Shown: positions 44,791 through 58,162 of the stretch, piece after piece | How the letters are laid out: each line of letters begins with the position of its first letter | Position numbering within the stretch: position 1 is the first letter of the stretch | Source of the DNA: Breviolum minutum Mf 1.05b.01 | Taxonomy: Eukaryota > Sar > Dinophyceae > Suessiales > Symbiodiniaceae | Reading direction: 5' to 3' | NCBI GenBank assembly: GCA_000507305.1 | Contig: DF240882.1 | Span: 1-64,000, forward strand | Length of the DNA stretch: 64,000 bases | Translations under genes and position numbers: made by a program | The notes under the pieces: model-generated | The model's input: the letters and a program-made list of their open reading frames with translations, nothing else | Database searches by the model: none | What the model was told of the DNA's origin: nothing

Positions 44791-47002
44791 TTTTATATTA
44801 TGTAGGTTGATGCTGTTTTAGTGCTCACACTCCATTTACAAAATTTGAGAAAGGTATAGATAATTGATTGTGCTTCTTGATTTTCCCGGACAAAGAATAA
44901 TCAAAGTGAATAAGGTAAAAAAAACTGTTGTTTATTCTTATGCATTTTTCATTTTGATAGATACATGTGCTGGAAATGGTGGTGTGGTCAGGGGATGCTC
45001 AGCCAGATGTATAAGGATGCCAAAATGTGAAGGGTTTTCCAACCGATGAAACGATTCAGGTATGGGCACTCAAGGGCAAACGTGCCGGTGAAGCTTGGTA
45101 ATGCAAATGACTCATTAAGCAATGGTGCTTGACCGGGGATTGGGGTGTTGATGGTAAAAAACGGCCTCAGATTTTGCGGAGAAAATGAAATTCCCCATGA
45201 CATTTCTATAAAAATTTGAGAATTTGCGAGAGGTTTTTCTACATCCATAATTCCATAATTTGAAATCAATTGAAAGGATTTTCCACTTCCAAACTATCAT
45301 TCTTGACCTCCGTAAAACTGCGTGAATGGAATACATACCACACAAGATGCGCCCCAGAGACATGTTTGAAAAAACGTTGGGTCGGAGAAGATGTGTTCTT
45401 TCCTTTGAGATCTCAAGGGGGCTGAATGGTGATGTTCCAGGGTCCTATTCTACATATACTATATAGATACATAAAAAACTTCTCCACACCAAGTAGATGT
45501 ACAACAGATGCGTGTGTTTTTACATAATCATGGATAATCATGGATCAATTCAAGATCAAATTGATACACACTGGATACGATTCTTTAATGCTGGGACAGC
45601 ATGCATTACACCTGTCTTTGCGAAGATTTCTAACATAGAGGGTTGATAGGGACGTTTCAAGAAAAAGCTGAAAGTTAGGAGATGCAACAAATACCAACCC
45701 TGGATGCAAGCAGACTCTGAAATACTCTCCATGCATGGACATATCATGCCGTGGCCTTCTCTGCAGCTTTAAACTCATTTCACTTCCGAAGCCGAACCAT
45801 GCCAAGCTGGTCTTGGCTCACCGTAACTTGGGCCAAAGATTCTGAAGAAATCTTTTCCCCCCCAAATCGTTTTTGGAACCCCGGGGAACATGGTGACAAG
45901 GGAAGCTCTTTTTAGGAAAACACAAACGATCCTGTGACTGGGAGGACTAGGTCATGGGAAATCTGGTTTGCGGCGTTTCAGAGATTCGCGACTGGCTTGG
46001 CAGTCTGCTAAGCTAGTCCGCACCTCGTCTTTACCAAGTCAAGATGATCATTCAAACATACACCCCATCCACCAATGAATTGCTAGGATGAATCAATGAC
46101 CATTTGGCAAACAAAGGAGCTACCGACATTGGGTTCAAGATGGCTAGATTCATGAAGCAATGTAGATCAAGGAAAAAATCCAACCATTTCCACTAAGACG
46201 GAGAGATTTCCAAGAGTTAGTTGCTTGAAAGCATCGAATTTTTGAGCTAACATCCCCTTCATGATCAAACATTAAGAAATCAGGTCAACAGATTCTGTCC
46301 CAGCAATCTTATGATGTAACACTGTGAACTTCAAAGTATTTCATATGTTGAGATAAGATATGACCTGAAAACTCATTTCTCAAACACATCCCTAACCCCC
46401 TGACTACCTTTCCTTCGCACTGGTGAGGTCGCTGGCCTTTGCCAACTGGCTTTGGCTGGGCCTACGTCTCTTGGACATGTACCTCAGTAGCACACCTGAC
46501 AGATGGGAGGCAACCTTTAAGATACTCAACAGCCAAAAAATGTATAGTCTAGTGATATGATTAAATTAGACATGAGTTGATATGATTCTGATATATTCAT
46601 ATTATATTCATACAGAATTAGTTTTTTCTAATTTTATACATGGAATGATAAGATTGTAATATCTATTTTCATTGAAACAATCACTATGGCAAAAAAGACC
46701 ATGGCTACATGTACATGATCCATGCCCTTCACTTCGTCTGGACGTCCATCAAACTGGATGACTTTTTTTCGGGTGCATTCGGGGTGCACCAAAGTTTCCC
46801 GTAAGTTTTGAGAATACATAATGTCAGTGTTCCAAATTATTATGATGTTCACCAAGCCAGTATATATATATATAAATATGAATTAAATTTGTATCCATAA
46901 TTTTTGAAATCACCATTTCGTGTGTTTGGAAAACTCACCATTTGGGTTGGAGAAAAATCATCGAATATCTGCACAACATCCTCAGCTCCTTCCACAGCGC
47001 AG

Positions 47003-47062
47003 GTGAACGGTATGAGCGGCAAGTGCTTTGAATCTGACGGTAGCGGCTTCACGTGTCGGCGG
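47003..47062 (+). CDS. Tentative eIF2A exon ('F-x-S-D' segment)
   Basis: CAGCGCAG|G acceptor and 20 codons to a GC donor (CGG|GCCAAG). The text KCFESDGSGFTCRR resembles plant eIF2A 'x-F-S-S-D-E-S-x-x-C-R-x'. The minus strand is open too. Phase is 0, compatible with the exon at 42653. A single short motif is weak evidence. Confidence 0.3.
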
Positions 47063-47260
47063 GCCAAGGGCCGAGGTTTTACCCCGGTGGAATCCTGAAA
47101 AAGATGCTTCTGAAACGAACAGATGTGAGTTTTTGGAAGCTAAGATAACCTCCAAACATACCTGAAATGAAATGGAAAAAACCTCGACAGGTCAGATGCG
47201 ATCCAACTTTGAATCTTTTTTTTTTGCATGGAATTTTTGGACAAAAATGATCCATGAATC

Positions 47261-47367
47261 TACACCCCCGAAAACTCACATGTCCTGTAAAAAGAGGGAC
47301 TATTTCAGTAGGGAATACATCTTCCAACCATTGATTTTCAGGGGACATGTTAGTTTTCAGGGGTGTA
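47261..47367. repeat. Family B palindromic element
   Basis: TACACCCCCGAAAACTCACA and TGTTAGTTTTCAGGGGTGTA outer arms; a second copy (47494-47600) lies 126 bases downstream. Confidence 0.9.
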
Positions 47368-47493
47368 ACTGAAATCGCGCCCCTCGTTTCAAAGCAAACA
47401 CCCTTCCGCGATTTTGAGGATTTCCGAAGCTCTTTAAGCTCTCAATTTTCGAAGGTGAATCTCTCCATCATGTATCAGCAACACCTCACAGGA

Positions 47494-47600
47494 TACCCTC
47501 CCTGAAACTAACATGGCACCTGAAAATGGAGGGTGGGAAGGGTAGTTTACTTTTGGGATGGCCTATTTCGAGGGACGAGCTGGTAGTTTCAGGGAGTGTA
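47494..47600. repeat. Family B palindromic element
   Basis: TACCCTCCCTGAAACTAACA at the left and GGTAGTTTCAGGGAGTGTA at the right. Confidence 0.88.
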
Positions 47601-47901
47601 ACTATATCTTTTCGATGGAAAGGCCAACTTGATTTGCATCAAAGGATCGAGTTACCGGATGTTTCTGTTTTATTTTTGGATATGTGAAGAGAGAGCATGG
47701 TGACATCGACATAATCAACGATGTGGGATAATATCAGCCCCTTCCTAATCTGGGGGTAGATTTTAAAGGTGTTTTGCTTTCAATTTAATCTATTTCAAGA
47801 CAATTCGCACAAAATTTTGGCTGTAATTTGACCCAAATACAACACCGTGGCCAGCCTGGTTCCGGTGGTCCTATTTTTGTTTTCCCCCTTTCTAACTGCA
47901 G

Positions 47902-47980
47902 AAGAAGTTTTTGGGCCGCTCGAGTGGCCGCAGTTTTTCCAATGGATTTTCTGAGTCATATCTGCACTAATTTGAAAAAG
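47902..47980 (+). CDS. Weak exon candidate with GTATGT donor
   Basis: A pyrimidine tract and CTGCAG acceptor, 79 bases, and AAAAAG|GTATGT donor. One frame is fully open (RSFWAARVAAVFPMDF); another starts EVFGPLEWPQFFQW, which recalls the 'W-P-x-x-x-W' stretch of eIF2A but hits a stop unless spliced earlier. The base after AG is A, unlike the other exons. Confidence 0.25.
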
Positions 47981-48344
47981 GTATGTAGTCATATGTATAT
48001 ATATATATGAGTATAATATATGTACAATATATGTATATATATATATGTATATAAGATGTAATTAGCAGAGTGCAAAACATGTCATGGTCATTACTAGTAA
48101 TCTTTTGATATGAAACTCTTGACATTTTCATGGTCAGTACAATGTACCTTTTGACATTACTTGTAATCTTCCCTTGCAACTGATTCACTGGTCCCAGGTG
48201 ATGCTGGCCCTGGCACAGTGGTTTGGGATCCCGATGCTCCTTGTGGTGACGGGACCGGGTCCGGTGGTGGTGGGATGAAGTGTTTAACAGCCCTGGTTTG
48301 GAATTAGGGAGAACAATGGCATGGGGGTTAACCAGGGGTCATTT

Positions 48345-48430
48345 ACCAATTTGGGGGGATCAATGCAAATGGTGATTTTGATGGATTTCCCCTGCATTGT
48401 TTGGGTTGGTAATATAATGACCCCTGTTGA
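48345..48430. repeat. Family F repeat, second copy
   Basis: GGGGGGATCAATGCAAATGGTGAT...TTGATGGATTTCCCCTGCATTGTTTGGGTTGGT, followed by ATAATGACCCC. Confidence 0.75.
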
Positions 48431-51400
48431 ACCCATTATATTATATTATCATTATGTAATCATTTGTTTTGAAGTGTCGAAGTCCACGACAAAAAGAACA
48501 CCATTGGCGAACAGAACTAAACGAATCTCATGTGAATAATGTACCCCCTACAATCTTCACTCTTGGCTGTTACGGAACTCAAGGTATGCCAAAATGAAAT
48601 GGAATTTTCATGACAGATTTCCATGTTGCGTTTAGATGTGCAAAATCCTATATCGACATGGTTTTTATTGAACACCAACAGAGGCCCCAAATCCACATAG
48701 CATTTTCAGGGATCGCCTCCTAACATCGGGGATTTCCACCATGTTCACATGGAGAAAAAACCAACCCTTCGTTCGGTGCGTTTTTGGGCCGCTTCTTCAG
48801 TCATGTCTCGAACTACTACCTTGTTTGAGCAAGACTCAAGACCTCATTGAACTTGCTCTTTGTTTGGTTTAGTTATTCCTTGAAGTCTCTGCAAGCCATG
48901 TGTAAACCAACTCTTGTTTATAGGAATTTGCGATGTTTTCAAATGGTAAATTTAGGTCCTTAGAACACATTCACCAAGCTCAAGTCTCCAAATGCAAGCC
49001 CACTGGATCTCTTGAAACCGCCTTATGATAGTTTCGGTGCCTATTGTGAACCGGATTCTCTGGCAGATCCCCTGAGTGGATTCAAGCGAAAATTTTGATC
49101 TCAGCCACCACAATTGATCTCTTAACCGTCGAGGTGCTCGAAATTGTTTCAGATGGTTTGCCTTTGAAACAAAAAAACCACCATGCCATGGGTCGCGCCA
49201 GAACGATCGCAGGAAGTCCTACATTCATGCAGCACCAAATGCAGGCAGTGCCCCAATGACAGCAGGTGCCAAGTGAGTACAGCAGTGGCTTTCTTACACC
49301 TTGCACTAGAACACTTTTACCGTTGATCCAGATGTTTCCAAAGATGTTGTTTTCATTGGTTTCGAACCATGCATTAGCCAACAAAAGCTCCGAACATATT
49401 TTTGTTTTGGCCTCCAATTTTTTCATTTACAACACACACACACACACACACATTTTGTGTGTACCAAAAACCAGATCCTCATCAAGATCTATCAAGTTAT
49501 ATACACCTTTCGGTCGTCATTTAACACCTTTGGATCATTTTTTCATCAATCAACAAACAATTACACAATTACCCTCCAGGTAACGGATACATATCCTATC
49601 TTTGGAAGAGCATGTTCCACCTCTTCAAAATCACCGGAAGGGGAAGGGGATATGTGGTCGTTCCCGTTCCGGGTACCGCTCCAACCCGTTCCAGGTGCTG
49701 GCAAAACAGTGCATACTTACATCTCCGCCACGGTGGAAAATCCCGAGACTTTCGCTAGCGTAGTTGGAAGTTGTGCCAAGTTCCATGGCGAAAAAAACGG
49801 AAGAAATTCCCATTTTGGGGGTTTGTGAATTGCTTGCTGTGTTTTTTTTGGTGGATGTGGCTTCATTTGCTGGATGTTTTTTTGTTGTTGTTTGTTGTCA
49901 GGTTCCTGGGGGTTGTTTGTTCATTTATTTAAGATGGATGTCATTTATTAGTTGGAGAGAGGACTCATGAAACCCTTTTCAATCCTTTTGATTGAAAAAG
50001 GTCAATGTCATGGACATTGGCACAACGACTATGCCTTGGAAAAATTGTTCAGTGAACATGAGAAGCTGTCTGAAATTCCTACACTTCGTTGATTCTTTAG
50101 AATCAGGCTTTAAATTAATGTCAATTCCGCGTGGGTTTTAAGCCATCACTCAAATCAATAGTGACTTCAATGAAACATCATGATTGAAGTCTTCTTAAGA
50201 TAGCTAGTCGTGTCAGAGTTTTCAACTCCAAAGAATCTTTGTTTTTGGTGGATTCAAATCAGTGAAAGTTCATCTTTTTTTGCCTTTAGTCGGAGTTCTT
50301 TTTGAAACATTTTTTTTCAATCAAGTTGACTCACACAGAAATCTTGACTTTTTTTTGTCATGTTTGTTGTCCATTTTTTTCCTGCTCACATTTGCAATAT
50401 TTTTGAATTGAGGAATTGAGCATAGTTTCGCTACTGCACACCATCCCACCACCTCCGTTGGAAGGTCTCCAGTGGCCATTGGACCCAAGACCACTTGGGA
50501 GGCCTGAGCCCCAACAGGAAGGATGACGAGCTATTCATCAGCGTTGAGCACTACACCCTGGAAAATTAGCATTTTGAAACCCCAAAAAATGGAGGTGGAT
50601 GCCTGGATGGAAGATGAATTTTTCCTTTTCAAAGGGGTGTCTTCTTAGGGGTTCCAACATGTGGATTTTCTGCGCTGTAGCCAGGTAAAGAGTGGAAATG
50701 CTGTGTTCACCCTTGGTTTCCGCGGATTCAACGCTTTCTTTTAGGTGATTCTGAATGTGCTCCTTTTGCTGAAAGTGAAGATTAATCTCAACAAACCAAG
50801 TGATAACATGGAAGGTGACTATTTCACGGGATGGGTGTACATCCAAAATTGTCGACGAGTGGCGCTAGTAGCGGTTTAGATACTTTGAAGTTTTATATGC
50901 ATCCCCCCAAAATATAAGCAGGAAAAGGAACGTCATTTATGAACCATCCAGCCATCTCTTGGTAGGATTCCGCCCCGAAATATTCAACATCCAGAGACAG
51001 ATGTCCTACATACATCTATATCATATTATATGGGCCCATATTTATATACGTATATATACTAGTGTACATATATATATATGTATATTATAGAATGAATCCT
51101 ATAAGAACCTTTATAGCATATATATACATACATTGTACAGTAGTATATATTTACATAGAGAGATTTTGTTAAGAATTACAAATCACAAATCATCAGTATG
51201 CATACGACTTGTCGTCCAGGTGGCCGACAAGAGTCGTGGGGGTCACTGCGGTACTACAGCCTGAAATGTCGAGGTACTGAGAGTCGAGAATCCTACCGCG
51301 TTGTCTGAAAAAGAAACACCGGTGAATGGATTTTAGGAAAATAATGTCATAGGACGTCTAAGTGTCAATGATTTTTCACAAAAAACTGCACAAAAAAAGA

Positions 51401-52239
51401 TCTTATTGCGGAAAAAAAAAACGATATATTGTGCAACCTATTCTGCATTTGGGCAGTGTGATGCAATTAGTATTTGCGTGCATTGCAAAGAAAAAAAGGA
51501 AATGTCACACTGATGCACGCCTCTATACGTATTTGCATATGTATGTATGGAGATGTATGTATTTATGTACAGCATATATTTTTATATATACACATATATT
51601 TGCTGTCCATTTTCAAGGGTCGTTCCTTTGCTTCAATTTTTGTGTTTTGTGTGTCGCTTTTTGTCGATTCCAGGTGGACGAAAATGCACCGAGTCGCCGA
51701 ATTCGGTAGAAGGGTTTGGCTAAAGTGCCAATTTAGAGTTTCAATGAACAGCAAAAACCCAGCGCAGCAGAGCAAAAAGGGAAGGAACCTAAACTCACAC
51801 CAGGTGAGAAAAAAACAAGAAGTGACAAGATTGGCTGAAATGAAAGCATGGGTCATATGGGTTTCTCATAAACTTTAAAGACACATTTTTCTCCCAAATA
51901 ACTTTAAGCTATAGGGAAATTCTTACTTCAAGTATAGGGGTGATGGTTCGCAGATTTTTCGGATTCGTTTTTTTTTGTTGAAAAGTTTGAAACAAAAAAA
52001 CACATGCTTACCAACGCCAAGCAGCCGCCCTTGCCAGCAGCAACTGAGGAACGAATCCGCTCCTGTACCCTGAAGGGCTACACCAGTGGAGCACTTCCCG
52101 TCACTGGCGACCGAAAATGGGCGTTTCAAATAGGTTTTTTATTTTCATCACCTATTTAGTCACTACTCCCCGGAAAACTAACATGTCCTCTGAAAATCAA
52201 TGGTTGGAAGATGTATTTCCTATTGAAATAGTCACTTTT

Positions 52240-52350
52240 GGGTGTTTCCGAAAATGGTGGGTGTTTCCCCCCAAATCATCCCATGTTTAAGAGGGTTTTC
52301 CATTATTTTCACCATCCATTTTGGGGTACCCCTATTTTTGGAAACATCCA
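52240..52350. repeat. Family D element adjoining a half family B element
   Basis: GGGTGTTTCCGAAAATGGTG...TTGGAAACATCC. A left half of a family B element (CCCCGGAAAACTAACATGTCC, from about 52168) abuts it and lacks its right arm, so one may have inserted into or recombined with the other. Confidence 0.8.
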
Positions 52351-53049
52351 TTTATTCAATAGTTGTTTCTGGTTCCCCTAATAGGTGGCAGGGGATATAT
52401 ATAATCACCCATTTGGCAATATTCCACAATTTTTCGGGGAACCAGGAAACTCCATTGATTTAGGGAAGATTTCGAATTTGGCGAATATTTTGCAAATGGG
52501 TTGAAAGAATCAACTAGAGTCTAGAGGATTTTGACATGAACAGTATTTACACAAACCTGATGTTTTTCTGTATGTTCATTGCAGGAGTATGGTTTGGGGA
52601 ACCAGCAAGTTGTTTGGTTCTGGAAAGAATGGAACACTGGGCAATTTTCTGACTGGACTCGCACCAAACAGTAGCGACGTGTTCCTTTTGCTGAAGATGG
52701 ATGTTGGACAGCATGGGCAAGTTTTTTTTATCTATGTTTAATGATAAATTGCTTGAAGGATGAGAACTACAACTTTTGAAATAACATGCACATGTCAGAA
52801 ATGTCTTTGGGTAGGTGCTTGTAATGCAGCAAAAAACATTTCAACCGCGACATGCAGACAAGATTGGAGCCGGGTCTCTTCTCAGCATCACGACATGCCT
52901 AAGTGACATTGTAAGCTCATGTTTTTACTCCCATGGAGTGCATATCTGCAAGACAGTGTTTGCTTGACGCGGAGCCGGGTGTCCTGATAGTCCCGGAAAC
53001 AAAAAAGCTCAACTAATTTGATCTCCTAATCCTTGAACCCGAAGAATAC

Positions 53050-53147
53050 TAGGTGGTGGTTTCAAATATTTTTCATTTACACCCCTACCTGGGGAAATGA
53101 TCCAATTTGACGAGCATATTTTTCAGGTGGGTTGAAACCACCAACCA
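53050..53147. repeat. Family C inverted-repeat element
   Basis: CTAGGTGGTGGTTTCAAATA at the left and GGTTGAAACCACCAACCAG at the right. Confidence 0.9.
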
Positions 53148-53663
53148 GAATACCTTCAAGTTGATGGCAAACAAAAAAGGTTCCAAAAGCCACACGACTT
53201 GCAACTGCCATAGCAACTGCCACTTTGTAGGTCATGCTCATCAACTGGACTTGCGATGAATCTTTTTGCCTTGAGCTTCTACCTGGTGTTGGAGTTGTGA
53301 CCTGGAACACACAGTTTTGTTGAGATGCTTTTGTGGAAAGAGTGGGGGGAAGTAGCTACACAACAAAATTTCTACGAAGCAACAACCGGGCCATGTTTTT
53401 TTGTCTCTTGGAAGGTGGAGCTGCCGAAAGAGTATCCCGGACAAATGCCCTTCGGGAGATGCGTTCACTTTTAGGACATGGAAACCTTATTCGATTTTTA
53501 GGACCATCGGTTGAGTTCCCGTGAAATTTTAGGACCTGGTGCCATTTGGGGCATGATAGGACCTCTGCGAAATTCCAGGGCCCTTGTGAGAGTTTGGTTG
53601 TTTTCAAGCTACAAACTAGAGTCAACACGACCTTCTAAAAACTTCTAGTCAAAACAACAGACA

Positions 53664-54005
53664 ATGAAAACCGCTACGCAAAAAAGTTGTTGGCGTTTAC
53701 ACTTAGTTGTGAGACTTCTCAACTACAAAAATGGACCACTTCTCTTCACAAAATTCAGTTTTACACATCACCCAAACATCCCTAACAAACAGCTCCGAAA
53801 CAGCCCGGAGTTGTGTTATCCCCAAACTTTCCATTGGCTCAATCCAACTGAACCACCCGAAACAGCATTGCTGAAAACCGAGGTGGTACATGATGGAGAT
53901 TTAGCGTCTCCTACAGATCCGGAGGTGGCTACGTTAGAACAGGGAGAAACAACACCCACCCGAAAAAACCCGAAAAAAATTGCTCCCAAAATGGCCCTTT
54001 TTTAA
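53664..54005 (+). other. 113-codon open frame, possible coding remnant
   Basis: Starts at ATG and is open to TAA. The second half has coherent acidic and Pro/Thr-rich text (TEPPETALLKTEVVHDGD, EVATLEQGETTPTRKN). An internal AG|G (ACCGAG|GTGGTAC) could be a splice acceptor. No family recognised, and the minus strand is partly open. Confidence 0.3.
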
Positions 54006-56710
54006 AAAAGGGGATGGTTGTGATCATTTCTTCCATTTTTGGTTGGGGTTGGGGATATAAAAATCAACCAGTGGTTCATTGGTGGTTTGGGGGCGTGGTT
54101 TGGATGGGATCCCTTTATGGTAAAGGGATTGGGATTGTTACTTCGGGGTAGCCGCCCTAGAATCCGAAGCACCGGGGTGCCGTTTACCACCAGTTTACCA
54201 TGGCCAGACATGGCTTGATGATGCAGGAAATATCAACACTGTTGGGTGTGAAATTGAGATGGAACATGAAGATGATCATGATGACATATTAATGACCATG
54301 ATGACCATGATTCAGATGTGTTGCACAAAAATCCTTGATTAAGCCATTGATTGTCATATTTTTCGGTGATTTTGGTCCACAAGTCGCGGAGTGAAGCCGT
54401 TCCCCGCAGCTCCTCCTGAATCGTCGTTTTGGGCTAAGGATGATGAGCGAGTCATCCCGGAACCCAACGTTGTCAGTTGTTTGCATTCATCCATTTTGGA
54501 AAAAACTCCTCCGAAAACCAACAAATGGAATCCAAGAATTTCGAGGCGGATGGATGGTTCAGATGTTTTTGTTTCCTTTCAGAAAGGTGATATTTTCAGC
54601 TGCAATTTTTTTTTTCGGGGTACTGAATACTCAAGCTGAGGTTTGGTAGGGATGGGAATGGACTCCTCAAAATCTATCGGAGCCGAGGGACTTCACCGCT
54701 CCTGACAAATGGAAACACCAAAAAACCATGTGTTCTCAACTATGAAAACCCATGATGATAGAGTATTTCCCGTCATGTGTTCACACCTTTCGGGTTCATT
54801 TTTCAGTGCCTTTTGGTAGAATTCAGCCGGCCAACCTTCAGAGAATGGTGACAGGTGACACACGGTCCAGTCATGCAATATCTTTTCCTATGGATATGTT
54901 GGTGGTTTCCTAAACTCATGGAGAAATGATCGTGGCAGGCATGTTGAAATTCCGGACACAAAAAAGAAATTTATGCCATCACAAAAAGGAAACTAGTCTT
55001 CCAAACCCTACCTTTGAAGGGTATATGACAGTATATCTTGGGTCTTGGGGTTAGTCTTGGTATTTTGCCAACCGGATTCCTAACTCTGAAACCGTGAAAC
55101 GGGTGAAACCACGGACAAGGCGCTTTCAACTCACCTCCATGAGCAACAGCGGATAGCAACAGCCATAGGAAAAGATTCGGATTTTGCTGCCAATGTTGTA
55201 CGATCAATCTGGGAAACACCTGCCAGAAACCACAACAAGCAAAAACCCCAAAAAGCAAAGCGCTCAGCGCACTAAAAAACCATCACGGCCGAATGAGTGG
55301 AACTTGTGGGTATTTCCGGCCGACCTGGGACGTTGGAACCTTTGATCGACTTGATTTTTGGTCACTTCTGTGGTCAGATTTTTGGATAGTGAAATGCCAT
55401 GGATAGACTTGCAGTATTCGGTTTGTCCATTTTCTTAGAGTCAGCATTGATGAATTCTTTGTGCAATAGCTTTAAAAAACCCAAAAAGGGCAAGATAAAA
55501 AAAGCTGTAAGAGTGGGGGGTGGGGGGGCTTCTTAAAAATATCTTTCTGAACTTTCTGAACTTGACTTGAAGATATTTTCTGTGTTTTTTCAGCTATCTT
55601 GCCTACGAATTAGGAGAATCCCCTAAACGCAGCGAAATTGAGTCGATGATGATCTTGATGTCGAAAATTGGGCTCCTTTTTTTGCGACCTGAGACCAATT
55701 TTCTGATTGCGCCGAAGCCGCAGAAAGAGTCTTGTTGGGTTGCAATCTATGTACCTCAACAAAGCACCTTGGGCAATAAAACAGCGAAAGTTTTAAGGGG
55801 TGGTTGGATGATTGGATGATTCAGATGATTCATCACATGGGTATCTCAGACATGGATTGTGATATCATCCTTAAAAGGAATTCTAATTTGCAGAGATACT
55901 AAGATCTCAAATTGACGACTTTCTGACAAGAAAAATGGAGACACAGAGATAGATGTCGTTTTGCTTTCTTGAACAATGCTTGGGAGTATTGAAAGGACTT
56001 TTTGCAGTGTGGATACCCGTATTACTGCATGTAAATCATTGGGTTCCATGTTGTTCCCCTGTGACTATTGATCGTAGCAATTATGATGTGGCTATATCTC
56101 CAGGATTCACACCGTGACCACTCCGTTTACGTAGAACGGGAAACACATCAAATCCTTTGGTCATCTAAATTGTCTACCTCAACCCATGGGAACTTCTCGA
56201 TGTTCCATCTTGAAGCCATCCCACATCATTTTCAAAGATTGAAAGTTGCTTTCAGAAAGAAATGATTTTGCAAATTTGGAATATTCGAAATATCTTTTTA
56301 AAGGATCACAATGAGATGTCTATATATATATATATAATTTATATATATATACTGTATATAAATATGCAACTTTTCTTTCTTGTCCAGTTTTATTCATTAG
56401 CCATGTTGCCGGGGTTCAGGCATGGTGGCCCGTGTCTCCTTGTATCATCTCAGTAAGCCTTCAAAGCTGGTAATGGAACTCAACTTGCCCAACAAGGCAT
56501 GGGTTGGATGGTGATTTGGTAAAGGTCGCAGCTAGGTAACGTAAAAATCCCCATGTTTTTTTTTGGAAGGGTGGAGTTAGTTGCGCTTGCAGACTTGCCA
56601 ACCCTGGGTATTTGTGGGAGGGGTTGGCGATGTCATGCAGGCCTTTTTCTGTTGCCTTGCAATCCCTTCAACAATAGGACTCATGAGGCTCATAGTCATA
56701 CTGTGACCTG

Positions 56711-56832
56711 CTGTTGATCGTTCAGAAATCCGGCGAGAAAACCACCTGGGATGGTGCTGAAACCCTGTAACTAATGGGATTAAAAACTACCTTTCCCTCA
56801 ACTGGTGATCGCCGGATTTTCTCCATCAACAG
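56711..56832. repeat. Family E element
   Basis: CTGTTGATCGTTCAGAAATCCGGCGA at the left and TCGCCGGATTTTCTCCATCAACAG at the right; no clear target duplication. Confidence 0.85.
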
Positions 56833-57309
56833 TGTGTCATCCCATGATTTGGCAAGACTATCTTTTATGATGCAAATAGGTCAGAACTTGTATTGTGTTT
56901 ATATAGTAATTTAGAAAAATAGTAATAAAAACAACTCACTACATGGCTGATGGGTTCCTATCCACGGGTTTCCACCAACCCTAGGGCAACTACTTACGTT
57001 TCCATCACTGGCTGACTGTACCACTCTAATCAAAACACATGGCAAATTACAACAGCACAGCAGCATGTTTCGAACACGCAGCATTATGTCTATGCAATAT
57101 ACAAGATGTAAAAGTTTATAGTACTGAACTCTAGTCCAGACACTTGTAATGAACCTTATAGAATTAGAATATCCGACTGACCCTTGGATTTTCTTGCTAC
57201 CAGGTGAAGGATTGTCAAATGTTGTGGAACTTTGACGGATCCGCTTTGCTGGCCAATGTCTCGTGGCAGATGACAAACATGAGGAGGAAAAAATAGGTGA
57301 TGAAACCAT

Positions 57310-57413
57310 TACCCACCCTGAAACTAACAGCTCGCCTCTGAAAATTGTTTGGAAGACTACTTTCTTTTTGAGAAGGCTCATTTGCAGGTGCTATGTTGGT
57401 TTCAGGGAGGGTA
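57310..57413. repeat. Family B palindromic element
   Basis: TACCCACCCTGAAACTAACA and GTTGGTTTCAGGGAGGGTA arms. Confidence 0.88.
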
Positions 57414-57750
57414 TATAAGTAAGGAACAATAATCATTGATGAAAACAAATCAACGAAGCATTGTTCAACATCACACAAACCTAACAAAAACATGAAACAA
57501 AGTAGAAACACGTGACTAGAGGGAACTGATGGAGATTTTTTCTCATAGATCAACTGGAAGATGAACTTGAAGGGCAGTGAATCATTCCAAGATATACATC
57601 ACCACAACCCATTTGACTGCTAGCAATTAAAGCACATCAGTGCCGTCCCGAAATGATGTGGGAAATGATGGCTGGGGTGGCTTCCTGGAATTGCGGCAAA
57701 AAAAACATGACATCAATAAACCTGATAGTCTGGAGTTGTTCAAAAAATCT

Positions 57751-57842
57751 AGGTGGTGGTTTCAAATATTTTTATTTTCATCCCTACCTGGGGAAATGAT
57801 CCAATTTGACTAATATTTTTCAGGTGGGTTGAAACCACCAAT
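57751..57842. repeat. Family C inverted-repeat element
   Basis: AGGTGGTGGTTTCAAATATT at the left and GGTTGAAACCACCAATCC at the right; ends about 70 bases before the next eIF2A exon. Confidence 0.9.
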
Positions 57843-57910
57843 CCAACCAGAAAACCAATCAAAACCACCAAAAATGCTGGAACGTTTTATTTTTTTTATT
57901 TGTTGCCCAG

Positions 57911-57950
57911 GCTATGAGTGATGTGGATGAAACGGGCAATTCCTATTTTG
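57911..57950 (+). CDS. eIF2A exon, D-V-D-x-T-G-x-S-Y-[YF]-G signature
   Basis: TTGCCCAG|G acceptor, 40 bases and a TTTG|GTAGCA donor. The peptide AMSDVDETGNSYFG is the most diagnostic eIF2A signature ('T-D-V-D-K-T-G-x-S-Y-Y-G-E'). The last G joins GC of the next exon to give 'YFG-TYLYWL', matching 'YYGE-x-x-L-x-Y-[IL]'. This is a 13-codon micro-exon between a 15-kb gap and a 1.1-kb intron. Confidence 0.88.
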
Positions 57951-58063
57951 GTAGCACCTTGGACTTTGAAGTTCTCGGGAAGGGACGAAGTTTCCCAAAA
58001 AACCAAAAAACCTGGGAGTTGGAAGATGTTTTTCCTTTGCTGGGCCCCCCCTGGAGAATTAAC

Positions 58064-58162
58064 CTAGGTGGTGGTTTTACATGCTTTTTTATGTTCATCC
58101 CCTATTTGGGGAAGATTCCCATTTTGACCAATGTTTTTCAGATGGGTTGAAACCGCCAACCA
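58064..58162. repeat. Family C inverted-repeat element inside an eIF2A intron
   Basis: GGTGGTGGTTTTACATGC at the left and GGTTGAAACCGCC at the right. Confidence 0.85.

Larger units (their letters stand above)
44791..57910. other. Large eIF2A intron region, exons mostly unplaced
   Basis: Roughly 130 residues of eIF2A (between the blade at 42653 and the D-V-D motif at 57911) must lie here but only one weak candidate (47003-47062) was found. It holds many family B, C, D, E and F elements, TA tracts at 48.0 and 51.0 kb, and isolated protein-like frames at 49580-49825, 52586-52715 and 53664-54005. Confidence 0.4.

Noticed and set aside
49580-49825. Open frame after CCTCCAG|G (VTDTYPIFGRACSTSS...), possible eIF2A exon
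   Set aside because: The apparent acceptor is the end sequence of a family B element (ACCCTCCAGGTAACGGATAC) and no frame aligns convincingly with eIF2A.
51674-51710. AG|G exon start VDENAPSRRIR, possibly the eIF2A 'D-E' strand
   Set aside because: Only a two-residue match; conflicts with the better 'F-E-S-D' candidate at 47003 and no donor fits both frames.
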